Positions 16,001-22,382 of a DNA stretch of 29,220 bases are shown here, piece by piece. The number at the start of each line of letters is the position of its first letter. Positions within the stretch are counted from its first letter, which is position 1. The notes under the pieces are model-generated. The model was not told the DNA's origin. It saw only the letters and a program-made list of their open reading frames with translations, and searched no databases. The stretch comes from a virus. The position numbers and the translations under genes were made by a program. The stretch spans positions 1-29,220 of the IMG/VR virus record IMGVR_UViG_3300042373_001236. One strand, written 5' to 3'.

Positions 16001-17413
16001 GATTGTTGGGGTAGCAGTTTCACCGCTATTATTCGTTAGTGCAACACCAGTACCAGCGACAAGTGATGAGACATAGTCTCCAGTTGTGTCTGTTCCTAGC
16101 GCGACCGAATTTGGCTGAATTGTTGCCGAAATACTTACATCAGATGAGCCATTGAAAGAAACAGAGCCACTTACATCTCCGCCCAAAGAGATTGTTCGTG
16201 CATTTTCAAGCGTTGTAGCAGTAGAGGCATTACCGACCAACGGTGCAGTGACCGCTGCGAACTGTACAGAAGATGAAGTTCCAACAGCCTGACCGATAGC
16301 AATTGTCGGTGATGAACCCTCTCCAGGCGTGTGAGTAACGGATACGCCAGTTCCAGCAGTAATGTCGTTGACAAAGTTGCCAGTTGTATCTGTGCCAAGG
16401 GCAACTGAGTTTGGTTGTACGGTTGCCGTAATTGAAATATCAGATGTTCCGTCGAACGATACAGAACCAGAAACATCACCAGTTAGCGAGATATTGCGCG
16501 CGCTCTGTAGAGCAGTTGCCGTCGCAGCGTTACCAGTGGTAGAACCAGAACTACCAGTTATATTTCCAGTGATATTTCCAGTTACATCAGCAGCGACATG
16601 AGCAAAAGTCACTGAAGCACTAGTTGCTACTGACTGACCAATTGCTATGGTTGGGCTTGCGCTTTCTGCAGAACTATTACTAATAGTTACACCAGTGCCA
16701 GCAATAAGGTCTGCTACATACAGCCCAGCAGTATCTGTTCCGAGGTTGATTGCGTCATTTACCCACGCAGTTCCATCCCACTTTAAAAAATCTCCAGTTG
16801 ATGGAGTAGATGCACTTACATCTGACAAGCCATCCAATGGTCCAGTTGAACCAGAAGGACCAGCAGGCCCAGTGGCACCAGTAGGTCCTTGTGGTCCAGT
16901 TGCTCCAGTTGCTCCAGTCGCACCAGTTGGTCCAGTTGGGCCTTGCGCGCCTACGCCACCGCCTACTTCAACCCAGAATGAGTCGTAATAAACAAATGTC
17001 TTTCCAGTGTCGGACTCAAACCAGAGGTCTCCCTCTTCTCCGCCGACTGGCAGAGTGTCCGAAATAGTTAGTGAGGCATTTCCAGTTCCACCACCAGCAG
17101 CGACTGATGCAGAGACAAACTTGGTCCCATTAAATACAAGAGCGTCGCCGAGAGTTGCACCGCTTGGGTCAATCTGTGTTCCAGCAACAAAAAGTCCCTC
17201 TGACTTAAAAGTATCATCAGTCTTGAGGACATTTGCAGTGTCGCGGTATAGGTTTGTATCGCCAGCGCCAGCGCCAGCACCCCATGTAATGCGCCCGCCC
17301 GCTTCTACCTTAAGTCTTGCAAAAGATTCCTGGTCAAGAAATACAGTTATACCATCCGAGCCTGCCGATGACAGATTCTTAATCGTTACTGGTACTGTAA
17401 ATTTTTGAGCCAT
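13100..17413 (-). CDS. Giant tail fibre with collagen-like segment (1437 aa)
   Basis: I start at the ATG at 17413 (MAQKFTVPVTIKNLSS); a TTG four codons upstream is the alternative. Layout: N-terminal head (1-150) ending in a GDLWFESDTGKTFVYYDS unit; 13 Gly-x-y collagen-like triplets (about 154-192); beta repeats of the LGTDTTGNYV...GTGVxxT...PTIAIGQ type with four ISLxGDxSGSxSF units; the NYNDGTYRHAGLFRD to LDGQDGSYYAP block; further repeats; two more GDLWFESDT-like units; and a [14 protein letters not shown]...FGG end. Known: such repeats build long trimeric fibres, and collagen-like parts act as trimer-forming stalks. It shares most modules with the 741-residue fibre. Inferred: main long fibre of the virion. 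Its GGA GGA TGA end holds the ribosome site for the next gene. Confidence 0.85.
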   Translation of the reverse strand: MAQKFTVPVTIKNLSSAGSDGITVFLDQESFARLKVEAGGRITWGAGAGAGDTNLYRDTANVLKTDDTFKSEGLFVAGTQIDPSGATLGDALVFNGTKFVSASVAAGGGTGNASLTISDTLPVGGEEGDLWFESDTGKTFVYYDSFWVEVGGGVGAQGPTGPTGATGATGATGPQGPTGATGPAGPSGSTGPLDGLSDVSASTPSTGDFLKWDGTAWVNDAINLGTDTAGLYVADLIAGTGVTISNSSAESASPTIAIGQSVATSASVTFAHVAADVTGNITGNITGSSGSTTGNAATATALQSARNISLTGDVSGSVSFDGTSDISITATVQPNSVALGTDTTGNFVNDITAGTGVSVTHTPGEGSSPTIAIGQAVGTSSSVQFAAVTAPLVGNASTATTLENARTISLGGDVSGSVSFNGSSDVSISATIQPNSVALGTDTTGDYVSSLVAGTGVALTNNSGETATPTIAIGQDVATSASVTFSHVSAPVTGNVIGDLTGNADTATALETARTISLGGDLSGSASFNGTSDITISASVVNSGVILDEISDVVIASPIQFQGLMYDGTNWVNSNIPNTYLVRNDTGSTILKGTLVGAVGAEPSGRIDVAPFQVTGTENSELRAMGIATSNISNGVNGEVMSFGTLTGLDTRGSTVSALAVGDETWAAGDILFAHPTVDGKLTNVRPQHDLAVAFITVRHASSGQIAIRIIPGNNHLEWMHDVVLTSPTDGQFLRYNSASTVWVNDTINLGTDTAGDYVQSLTAGTGVTLSNNSGEGATPTVAIGQSVETSASVTFAHLIVQGDMEVQGTITRLNETNLDVESAFVYLNATSASANPDMGVAFNYNDGTYRHAGLFRDSSDGVFKVFEGYEPEPVSPINTSDATYSDARFQAESIILTQTTGTAPMSVSSSTVVANLNADKLDGQDGSYYAPIDSPTFTGTVSLPNNTVALGTQTTGNYVADISGGTGVTITHTPGEGTTPSVAIGQDVSTSASVTFAAVTAPVVGNASTASTLQTPRTISLSGDISGSVSFNGSSNVDISATIQPNSVALGTDTTGNYVADVVSGTGITITHTPGEGSSASVALNATLDDLSNVSASAPVDYSPLIWSSSASAWIANSQDLTLGTPGTTDYVTITSYNSHIAMSSATEGMVQITPSQFSGSDIDNGPYFLLNANNLTFSNGSDSFLIDPYWGTSGQVLAFTPGGGSGGTWGPTTLNLDNIADVSASAPTDGHFLKYVSASSAWIPAAVPTINFLDDIGNVSASAPSINDVLVYNGSVWTSGSASGGGASVTVSDTAPASPSAGDLWFESDTAQTFVYYDSSWIEIGAAAMGATVSTTSPNSPIAGQIWFNSDTGGTYVYFGTTWIEVGAVAANTVFNLADAKGDLIVGTANNALDNLAVGSDGSVLTADSSTATGLKWATPVSTGKAIAMSIVFGG
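16835..16954 (-). repeat. Collagen-like Gly-x-y repeat region
   Basis: Thirteen Gly-x-y triplets (GPT, GAT, GPQ, GPA and others) lie in the giant fibre. Prolines here are in the x position (Gly-Pro-y), not the X-Pro-Gly position that collagen prolyl 4-hydroxylase uses. Confidence 0.9.
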
Positions 17414-17436
17414 GACCTCAGTCAATCTCTTGTATG

Positions 17437-17450
17437 AACCCCGCGGGGTT
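17437..17450. other. Perfect 14-bp GC-rich palindrome between fibre genes
   Basis: The palindrome aaccccgcggggtt lies in the 44-base gap between the 567- and 1437-residue fibre genes. It has no U-tract on the minus-strand side, so it is not a convincing terminator. It could be an RNA hairpin, a protein-binding site or a recombination joint. Confidence 0.5.
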
Positions 17451-17457
17451 ATTTATA

Positions 17458-19161
17458 TTAGCCTGTTACAACAATTGTATAATCGTTGCTGTCTACTTGT
17501 CCGTTAATCGTAACAGTTACAGTGTTGCCATTCGGCCTTGTTACATCAGCAATTACCGTCGCATTGTAGTTTGCAACTTCCAGAACCTGAACAATAACAT
17601 TAGTAGTTCCAAAGTTATGGGTTACTGTCGTCGTTGAAACTCCTCCAGAATGTGCCGCGCAACCCTGGCTGGCAATACGGGCAAGAACTGGTGTGGTTGT
17701 TGTTCCAGCCGTGGTTGCTGCAAGATTTGCCCGTGCATCTGATGCAGATGTTGCTGCGGTGCCACCGTTTGCAATGGCGATTGTGCTGCCATTCCATGTA
17801 CCAGTAGTAATTGTTCCCAGCGTTGTGATGCTGTCATCACCAACATAGGTACTTGCCGAAACTGCCGCAAGCGCTGCGCTATAGGCCTGAACATTGGTTC
17901 CAATTGTAAGACCAAGAGTGTCTCGCATTGCCGATGCGTCTGCATCGTCCAAAAGTGCACGCGCTGCTGAGGTGAAGTCTGCAACTGATGCGCTTCCAGA
18001 GCCAGTGAAGTATGGAAGTTTATTAGCAGCAGAGGTTAGACCAGCAAGTGCTGCAAGTTCTGCATCGTAAGCCTGAACATCAACACCGATTTCAAGGTCA
18101 AGAGCGACGCGGGCATCAGCGGCAGTTGTTGAACCAGTACCACCATTTGCAATTGGCAAAGCACCAGTTACGGCATCTGAATCAGCAAGGTCTAGAGCAC
18201 CCCAAGCAGCGGTTCCTGAACCAACTGAGCGAAGAACTTGACCAGCAGTTGCTGAAGACTTAACAGCAAGGTCATCGTTTCCGTCAACATAGATGGTTAC
18301 ATCGTCATCATTGACATTGAGGGTGCTTCCGTCTTTCGACATACCATCGCCAGCAGTGATTTGACCAGTACCAGAGAACTGTGTAAATAGAATTGCAGTT
18401 GAACCAACCGTGATTGAACCATTGGTGGCAACGACATATCCAGAGTCGCCGTTTGCAGTACCTTCTTCAACGAATGTAAACGCGCCTGGTGTTACTTCTG
18501 CATCAGAATCAAAGTCAGTTGCTCGTGTTGGTACTCCAGATGCGTTGACGGTATAAATGCCGTTATCAGCATGGGCAATTCCACCAGCGCCCTGGTCCTT
18601 GATAAGGATTCGGTCACCAGTTGCAAGGGTTACGCCGTCGATAATGCTTCCGTCATCTACATCAGTGGAGAGGTTTACGGTTGCTGTAGTAGCAGCACGA
18701 ACCGACTGCTTAACATCTAAGCCAGAGCGGGCTGAGTCAACATAGCCCTTGGTTGCCACATGAGATGCGTCTGTAGGAGTTCCAAACTTTGCCTGGCTAC
18801 TGGCATCGCGAATAACCAGTTTGCTTGCGGTTGCTTCTGACGCTGCATCTGCCAACTTTGAGAAGTCCGAGGCGGACATCAAACCAGCGCTTGCAGAACT
18901 TGCAAGGTTTGGAGTAATTGAAACTACACCATTTGCCTCATTGATTGTTAGCGCTGAAGACTGGGCGCCAGCAGAAGTTACACCTGTAACCATCTTCCGC
19001 CATGCGGAGGCGGTAATATCGTAAACCTTGACGACACCTTCGGTACTATCAAAAATCAATCGACCGTCAAACAGGTTAGTATTTGGCTCGCTTGCCAATA
19101 CTTCAAAAGTACCCTTAATCAGTTGATTTTGATTAAGGTCTAAGTTTGTTACGAATTTCAT
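17458..19161 (-). CDS. Tail fibre protein, 567 aa
   Basis: An N-terminal head (1-58, [19 protein letters not shown]) is followed by [20 protein letters not shown] (137-156) and [16 protein letters not shown] (175-190), a domain seen in many siphovirus fibres. Two shaft units follow, [20 protein letters not shown] (335-354) and [20 protein letters not shown] (461-480), each with the [12 protein letters not shown] or [12 protein letters not shown] type stretch characteristic of long fibres. The C-terminal beta domain begins VTHNFG (513-518) and resembles the end of the 222-residue protein upstream. A GGAGG ribosome site lies 6 bases before the ATG. Inferred: tail or baseplate fibre. Confidence 0.8.
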   Translation of the reverse strand: MKFVTNLDLNQNQLIKGTFEVLASEPNTNLFDGRLIFDSTEGVVKVYDITASAWRKMVTGVTSAGAQSSALTINEANGVVSITPNLASSASAGLMSASDFSKLADAASEATASKLVIRDASSQAKFGTPTDASHVATKGYVDSARSGLDVKQSVRAATTATVNLSTDVDDGSIIDGVTLATGDRILIKDQGAGGIAHADNGIYTVNASGVPTRATDFDSDAEVTPGAFTFVEEGTANGDSGYVVATNGSITVGSTAILFTQFSGTGQITAGDGMSKDGSTLNVNDDDVTIYVDGNDDLAVKSSATAGQVLRSVGSGTAAWGALDLADSDAVTGALPIANGGTGSTTAADARVALDLEIGVDVQAYDAELAALAGLTSAANKLPYFTGSGSASVADFTSAARALLDDADASAMRDTLGLTIGTNVQAYSAALAAVSASTYVGDDSITTLGTITTGTWNGSTIAIANGGTAATSASDARANLAATTAGTTTTPVLARIASQGCAAHSGGVSTTTVTHNFGTTNVIVQVLEVANYNATVIADVTRPNGNTVTVTINGQVDSNDYTIVVTG

Positions 19162-19178
19162 CTAAAAACCTCCATAGC

Positions 19179-19190
19179 GGGTGCGCACCC
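19179..19190. other. Perfect 12-bp GC-rich palindrome in fibre gene leader
   Basis: The palindrome gggtgcgcaccc sits in the 69-base gap just upstream of the ribosome site of the 567-residue fibre gene. No U-tract follows on the minus strand. Together with the palindrome at 17437-17450 it brackets this fibre gene. Confidence 0.5.
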
Positions 19191-19230
19191 CAAGAATACG
19201 CTTTTTTCTATCAAAAGTGTGCGAAGGTAT

Positions 19231-19899
19231 CTAGGAAAGAAAGGCTTTTCCAGAGAATGCGCTAGTAAATGAGACGGTAAGGCTGTTCTCGTTTATATAA
19301 GTAACTTCGCCCATTACATGAGAAAGTGCCGAGTCGACAATTGACACATTTGGGTAAAATTTGAGATTATGTGTTACCGACCAGGTCGTTGACGGCGCTC
19401 CCTGAGTATGGACATATTTTGATTTTGCCCGTACCTCTTCTATCGCGGCCTGAACCGTAGTCGATGTTATTTCGCTTGTCGGTGTAAAAATGATGTCTGT
19501 TGCCGTAACGCCAATATGGCTATCAACATACTCTTTTGTCGCATAGTTATAGGTAACTATGGGCTCCGTATTTGGGGCTACATCAGCAAGGTCGAATCTG
19601 CCATTTGGGGAATTGCTGTTTAGTGTGAAAAAGTACTTGTTGTATCCAGTCTCATTAAGGCGCTCGTTTACCTCGTATGTAACACCATCTGGAACCGTTG
19701 AATCATCGTCGTTAGCATAAAGATTTATTGATATTGAGCCACTTGCGTTTAGTGCAACAACTTGCTCTTGCGGGGTGATGGTTACATCAGAAGTTGCATC
19801 TCGCATTGGAGCGGTGAGCGTGAATGAGACTGAGCCGCTTGCGGGCGCACCAGTAGGCAGTAGGTAGGTGCCAGTAACTGTTATGAGTGTAAAAGCCAT
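19231..19899 (-). CDS. Fibre-like or minor tail protein, 222 aa
   Basis: Residues 1-100 form an Ig-like or transthyretin-like beta domain (TGTYLLPTGAPASGSVSFTL, then YEVNERLNETGYNKYFFTL). The middle has ATKEYVDSHIG (120-130), the counterpart of [10 protein letters not shown] in the next fibre gene. The C-terminal domain starts WSVTHNLKFYPNVSIVDS (173-190) and ends FTSAFSGKAFLS, a small beta module frequent at the C-terminus of phage fibre and minor tail proteins. It is the first gene of the fibre region, after the tail-terminator-like gene. Inferred: fibre or fibre-base protein. Confidence 0.65.
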   Translation of the reverse strand: MAFTLITVTGTYLLPTGAPASGSVSFTLTAPMRDATSDVTITPQEQVVALNASGSISINLYANDDDSTVPDGVTYEVNERLNETGYNKYFFTLNSNSPNGRFDLADVAPNTEPIVTYNYATKEYVDSHIGVTATDIIFTPTSEITSTTVQAAIEEVRAKSKYVHTQGAPSTTWSVTHNLKFYPNVSIVDSALSHVMGEVTYINENSLTVSFTSAFSGKAFLS

Positions 19900-19901
19900 G
19901 A

Positions 19902-20288
19902 TTACGCCTTCTGAAATACATCAAGCGTTAGGGCATGATGAACGACATTGTCCTCTAATGATACCATGCGCTGTATATCGGATACCCTAAGACGAAATAC
20001 ATATGTTCCATCATCAAATTGGCCAGCACCGTCAAGCGCTGAAACAAGAGAATCTACAAGAGAGGTGTCTTCGTTTTGCCTATTTTGCCATAGGTCAAAC
20101 TGAACCATTCTCCTTCGTGTTTTTACAAATCCATCACCGATAAGTTCTGGAACATTCCGAAGTTCATCGCTATATGTGATGTATGGCTTTTCGGTGCTTG
20201 GGGGTGCAAAGTCACGAAAAATTCCAGTTACTCCAGTTATGCCAGCATTGACAAGAATCGTCCTTATCGAACCGCCTATTGAAGCCAT
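19902..20288 (-). CDS. Tail-terminator-like protein (DUF3168-like), 128 aa
   Basis: The sequence runs from a short helical start (IRTILVNAGI) to YITYSDELRNVPELIGDGFV, RRRMVQFDLWQNRQNED, SLVDSLVSALDGAG and VRVSDIQRMVSLEDN-like and ALTLDVFQKA segments (second R in that run is L-R-V in the read, RLRVSDIQ). This order (YITY, then vQFDlW, then a helix, then closing strands) is that of tail-completion/terminator proteins of siphoviruses, which cap the tail tube and join it to the head. It follows a gp10-like gene with a TAATG overlap, the usual order in HK97-like phages. The major tail protein that usually follows is not present. Confidence 0.65.
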   Translation of the reverse strand: MASIGGSIRTILVNAGITGVTGIFRDFAPPSTEKPYITYSDELRNVPELIGDGFVKTRRRMVQFDLWQNRQNEDTSLVDSLVSALDGAGQFDDGTYVFRLRVSDIQRMVSLEDNVVHHALTLDVFQKA

Positions 20289-20791
20289 TACACATCCAAC
20301 CTTACTTTTAGATGACCCATACTTCTAATTTTTTTGGCCATTCTTGCTGCAAAATTTGAAGTTACAATATCGGCAACTTTTTCTTTTCTAAGTTTTATTG
20401 CTGCTGGCCTAATGAATGGTCGTGGCGACATTCTTTCGGTGCCGTACTCAAGCGCCATTGCATATGGTGAAGTAGACCCAAATTCTGCAACGGCTGGATT
20501 TCCGTTTGCTTTTGAAACTTTTTTTGAGTAAATGCTTTTATCAAGGTCGTTTCCAGGGGCTGACGCTGGAGCCTCTCCAGGGGCGCTAGACATTCTTTGT
20601 TTTCCGCGCTTATCAATGTATGGCTTGTATGTTCCTTCGTGCCTTATTGAATCGCGAACAAGTTCCGCACCAATGTCTGCAAGTTCATTTGCGGATTGAG
20701 TCATTGAAGATACACCAGCCTGAATAATTCGCTGTATGCGAATATCAAGTTGTTTTATTGCCCTATCAAGAGATGCGCTTTCTTTACTCAT
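20288..20791 (-). CDS. HK97 gp10-like head-tail joining protein, 167 aa
   Basis: The N-terminal half is helical (DRAIKQLDIRIQRIIQAGVS, then ANELADIGAELVRDSI). It leads into SAPGEAPASAPGNDLDKSI, VAEFGSTSPYAMALEYGTER and MSPRPFIRPA, the standard signature of the HK97 gp10 family (APGEpP...Y...lEfGT...m.aRPFlrpA). Known: gp10-type proteins act at the head-tail joint or in tail completion. It overlaps the head-closure gene by 8 bases and the terminator-like gene by TAATG. The call is firm at family level. Confidence 0.85.
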   Translation of the reverse strand: MSKESASLDRAIKQLDIRIQRIIQAGVSSMTQSANELADIGAELVRDSIRHEGTYKPYIDKRGKQRMSSAPGEAPASAPGNDLDKSIYSKKVSKANGNPAVAEFGSTSPYAMALEYGTERMSPRPFIRPAAIKLRKEKVADIVTSNFAARMAKKIRSMGHLKVRLDV

Positions 20792-21119
20792 TTAAAAGAG
20801 TCCTTCTCAATTCAAGGCGAAGATGTGTATGAGTAAAAATCAATCCCTCAATGTCGTAAACGCCATCCATGCTGTCGTGGTATCCAGTAACAACTATTTG
20901 GTCGTTGTTAACCACGGAAGCCTGTTTTGGCAAGCGAACAATAAGACCTCTACGCTCGCCATACTTACCCAACTCTTCTGGCTGTCCTTCTTGCGTAAAT
21001 TTTTGATGGATTGAGCCCTTGTATGTAGTATCAGTTACTACTGGTGTCCAAACGCCCTCTGCATCTACAGTCACAGATGATTTGCGCCGAACAGTGATTT
21101 GTTCAAATGCGCCGCGCAT
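20784..21119 (-). CDS. Head-closure/head-tail adaptor-like protein, 111 aa
   Basis: This is a small beta-rich protein: ITVRRKSSVTVDAEGVWTPV, YKGSIHQKFTQEGQPEELGK, IVRLPKQASVVNNDQIVVTG, VYDIEGLIFTHTHLRLELRR. Its size, beta content and position between a connector and a gp10-like gene fit SPP1 gp16/HK97 gp9-type head-closure proteins, with the common v..lrR......D..G....V.......G.i pattern. The family assignment comes from pattern and gene order. Its ATG lies three bases after the previous stop. Confidence 0.6.
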   Translation of the reverse strand: MRGAFEQITVRRKSSVTVDAEGVWTPVVTDTTYKGSIHQKFTQEGQPEELGKYGERRGLIVRLPKQASVVNNDQIVVTGYHDSMDGVYDIEGLIFTHTHLRLELRRTLLNE

Positions 21120-21122
21120 GGT

Positions 21123-21695
21123 CTACCTAATAACCCTGCGCTTGTAGCGAAGAATATTTTTTACTTCTTGGTCGGTGAATCCACCGCCAGGAGTCGGCTC
21201 AAAAAAGTACTCAGTTCCTTCAACCTTAAGACGCTCCATGCCTTGAGCATCAATCAGGACCTTGCTCATTTCTCGTGTTGCAGCAGAAAGAATTACGCGC
21301 TCTAGTGCTGATGCATCAGCATCAAGCATGCCAGCGTTGTAGGTTACGAGTGCCTGATAACCAAGACCAGCAATCAGAACATTATCAATTCCCCAAGGGT
21401 AAACATCAAAGTCGTAGATATTTTGCGCTGTGTAGGTTGCAGAGGCATTATCTATTAACCCAATGCTGAATGAGATAATACTTCGTACTGGGGCTTTGCG
21501 TAAAAACAACTGGCGCTGTCCAGGCTCAAGCATGTGCTTTTCGTCCGTAATGCGAACTGGGTTCAGGGGGCGATTCAGCAAATACGAAATTTCTGATTCG
21601 AGACCAGCAAGAATAGTTGAAGCCGCAGCCTGCTCACCAGCAGTAAAAGTCTTGTTCATTGCACGAGCAAGGTCAGCGTAATTCAAAATTGCCAT
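21123..21695 (-). CDS. Head-tail connector-like protein, 190 aa
   Basis: An N-terminal helical part (LNYADLARAMNKTFTAGEQA, then ILAGLESEISYLLNRPLNP) leads to FLRKAPVRSIISFSIG and VLIAGLGYQALVTYNAGM, then helices with ALERVILSAATREMSKVLID and a C-terminal FEPTPGGGFTDQEVKNILRY. The order of helices, an APVrsI strand, a YnAG turn and late helices is that of HK97 gp6/SPP1 gp15-type connectors, which form a ring below the portal. It opens the neck gene series. The assignment is from pattern and synteny. Confidence 0.75.
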   Translation of the reverse strand: MAILNYADLARAMNKTFTAGEQAAASTILAGLESEISYLLNRPLNPVRITDEKHMLEPGQRQLFLRKAPVRSIISFSIGLIDNASATYTAQNIYDFDVYPWGIDNVLIAGLGYQALVTYNAGMLDADASALERVILSAATREMSKVLIDAQGMERLKVEGTEYFFEPTPGGGFTDQEVKNILRYKRRVIR

Positions 21696-21727
21696 AAAAA
21701 CACATTACACCATTGTTTTTAGAGGGT

Positions 21728-22144
21728 CTATCGGATTGGGGCAACCCAGAAAATCTTGCGGTATTCAAAGAAGCAAATTATTGGCTCCGCATCATCCTCT
21801 TCCATCTCAAGCAAAAAGCCAGCATTGTTGCCTTCAAAATAAATCCTTGGGTGAACCACATAACCCCTACAGGAGTGCATGATTACGCTACTTGAATCCA
21901 GCGGCTCCCATCCATACCTGACCTCGATTAGGGAATCACTTGTATGGGCTTGTTTTATTAAACCACTTGCACATACCTGATTGAAAATTGCATCGTATGG
22001 ATAGTCGTATTGAAAATCTTTATCATCTTGGATTAGTTCATACATTGCGTTTTTTAGGCTAAGAAAAGGTTCGTCCTTCACCCAGTACGCAGCAAAATCT
22101 ATATCGTCGTTCAACCCAAATTTCTTTGGGTCCAGGCTGTCCAC
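21728..22144 (-). CDS. Phage protein of unknown function, 138 aa
   Basis: I do not recognise this protein. It starts with GTG at 22144, three bases after the previous stop, and reads MDSLDPKKFGLNDDIDFAAY; an upstream ribosome site is not obvious. It is acidic, rich in aromatic residues (DFQYDYPYDAIF, EVRYGWEPLDSSSV) and has a short His/Arg/Tyr segment, SCRGYVVHPRIYFEG. It lies between the capsid protein and the connector, where phages often carry a capsid-decoration or neck accessory protein. No transmembrane segment or signal peptide is seen. Confidence 0.65.
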   Translation of the reverse strand: MDSLDPKKFGLNDDIDFAAYWVKDEPFLSLKNAMYELIQDDKDFQYDYPYDAIFNQVCASGLIKQAHTSDSLIEVRYGWEPLDSSSVIMHSCRGYVVHPRIYFEGNNAGFLLEMEEDDAEPIICFFEYRKIFWVAPIR

Positions 22145-22147
22145 GGA

Positions 22148-22312
22148 TTACTTTGTTTCTGTAGCGAATGGGTCATTTACCGAGATAGGCATGACCTTAT
22201 ATCGCATTGCATCTTCGACACTAATGCGCTCGCCCTTACGGACAACCTTCACACTCTTGCCTTCGATGTTCTCGTAAATATCGCGTGGAGCGATTACTAC
22301 AATTTGTGACAT
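22148..22312 (-). CDS. Small phage protein of unknown function, 54 aa
   Basis: This gene is too short to be found easily. It reads from the ATG at 22312 (MSQIVVIAPRDIYENIEGKS) to the TAA at 22148-22150 and ends MPISVNDPFATETK. The product has an even, protein-like composition and fits exactly between the capsid terminator and the next gene. There is no clear ribosome site before it, and a very short ORF (ATG at 22320) overlaps its start in another frame. Possibly a small capsid-associated protein; function unknown. Confidence 0.65.
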   Translation of the reverse strand: MSQIVVIAPRDIYENIEGKSVKVVRKGERISVEDAMRYKVMPISVNDPFATETK

Positions 22313-22333
22313 GCAAACATGTTAGCACAAAGC

Positions 22334-22362
22334 AAAAAGCCTGGGCCGAAGCCCAGGCTTTT
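22334..22362 (-). terminator. Intrinsic terminator after the major capsid gene
   Basis: On the minus strand the RNA forms a perfect 12-bp stem (eight GC-rich pairs, GCCTGGGC/GCCCAGGC, plus four A-U pairs) with a UUCG tetraloop, followed by a U-run. It starts about 20 bases after the capsid stop codon. The stem with A/U flanks could also work in the other direction, but no plus-strand gene needs it. Confidence 0.9.
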
Positions 22363-22382
22363 CACTTTTCTGACTGTAATTA

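Noticed and set aside
17437-17450. Intrinsic terminator at the 14-bp palindrome
   Set aside because: On the transcribed strand it is followed by CATACAAG and not by a U-run, and the perfect palindrome leaves little room for a loop.
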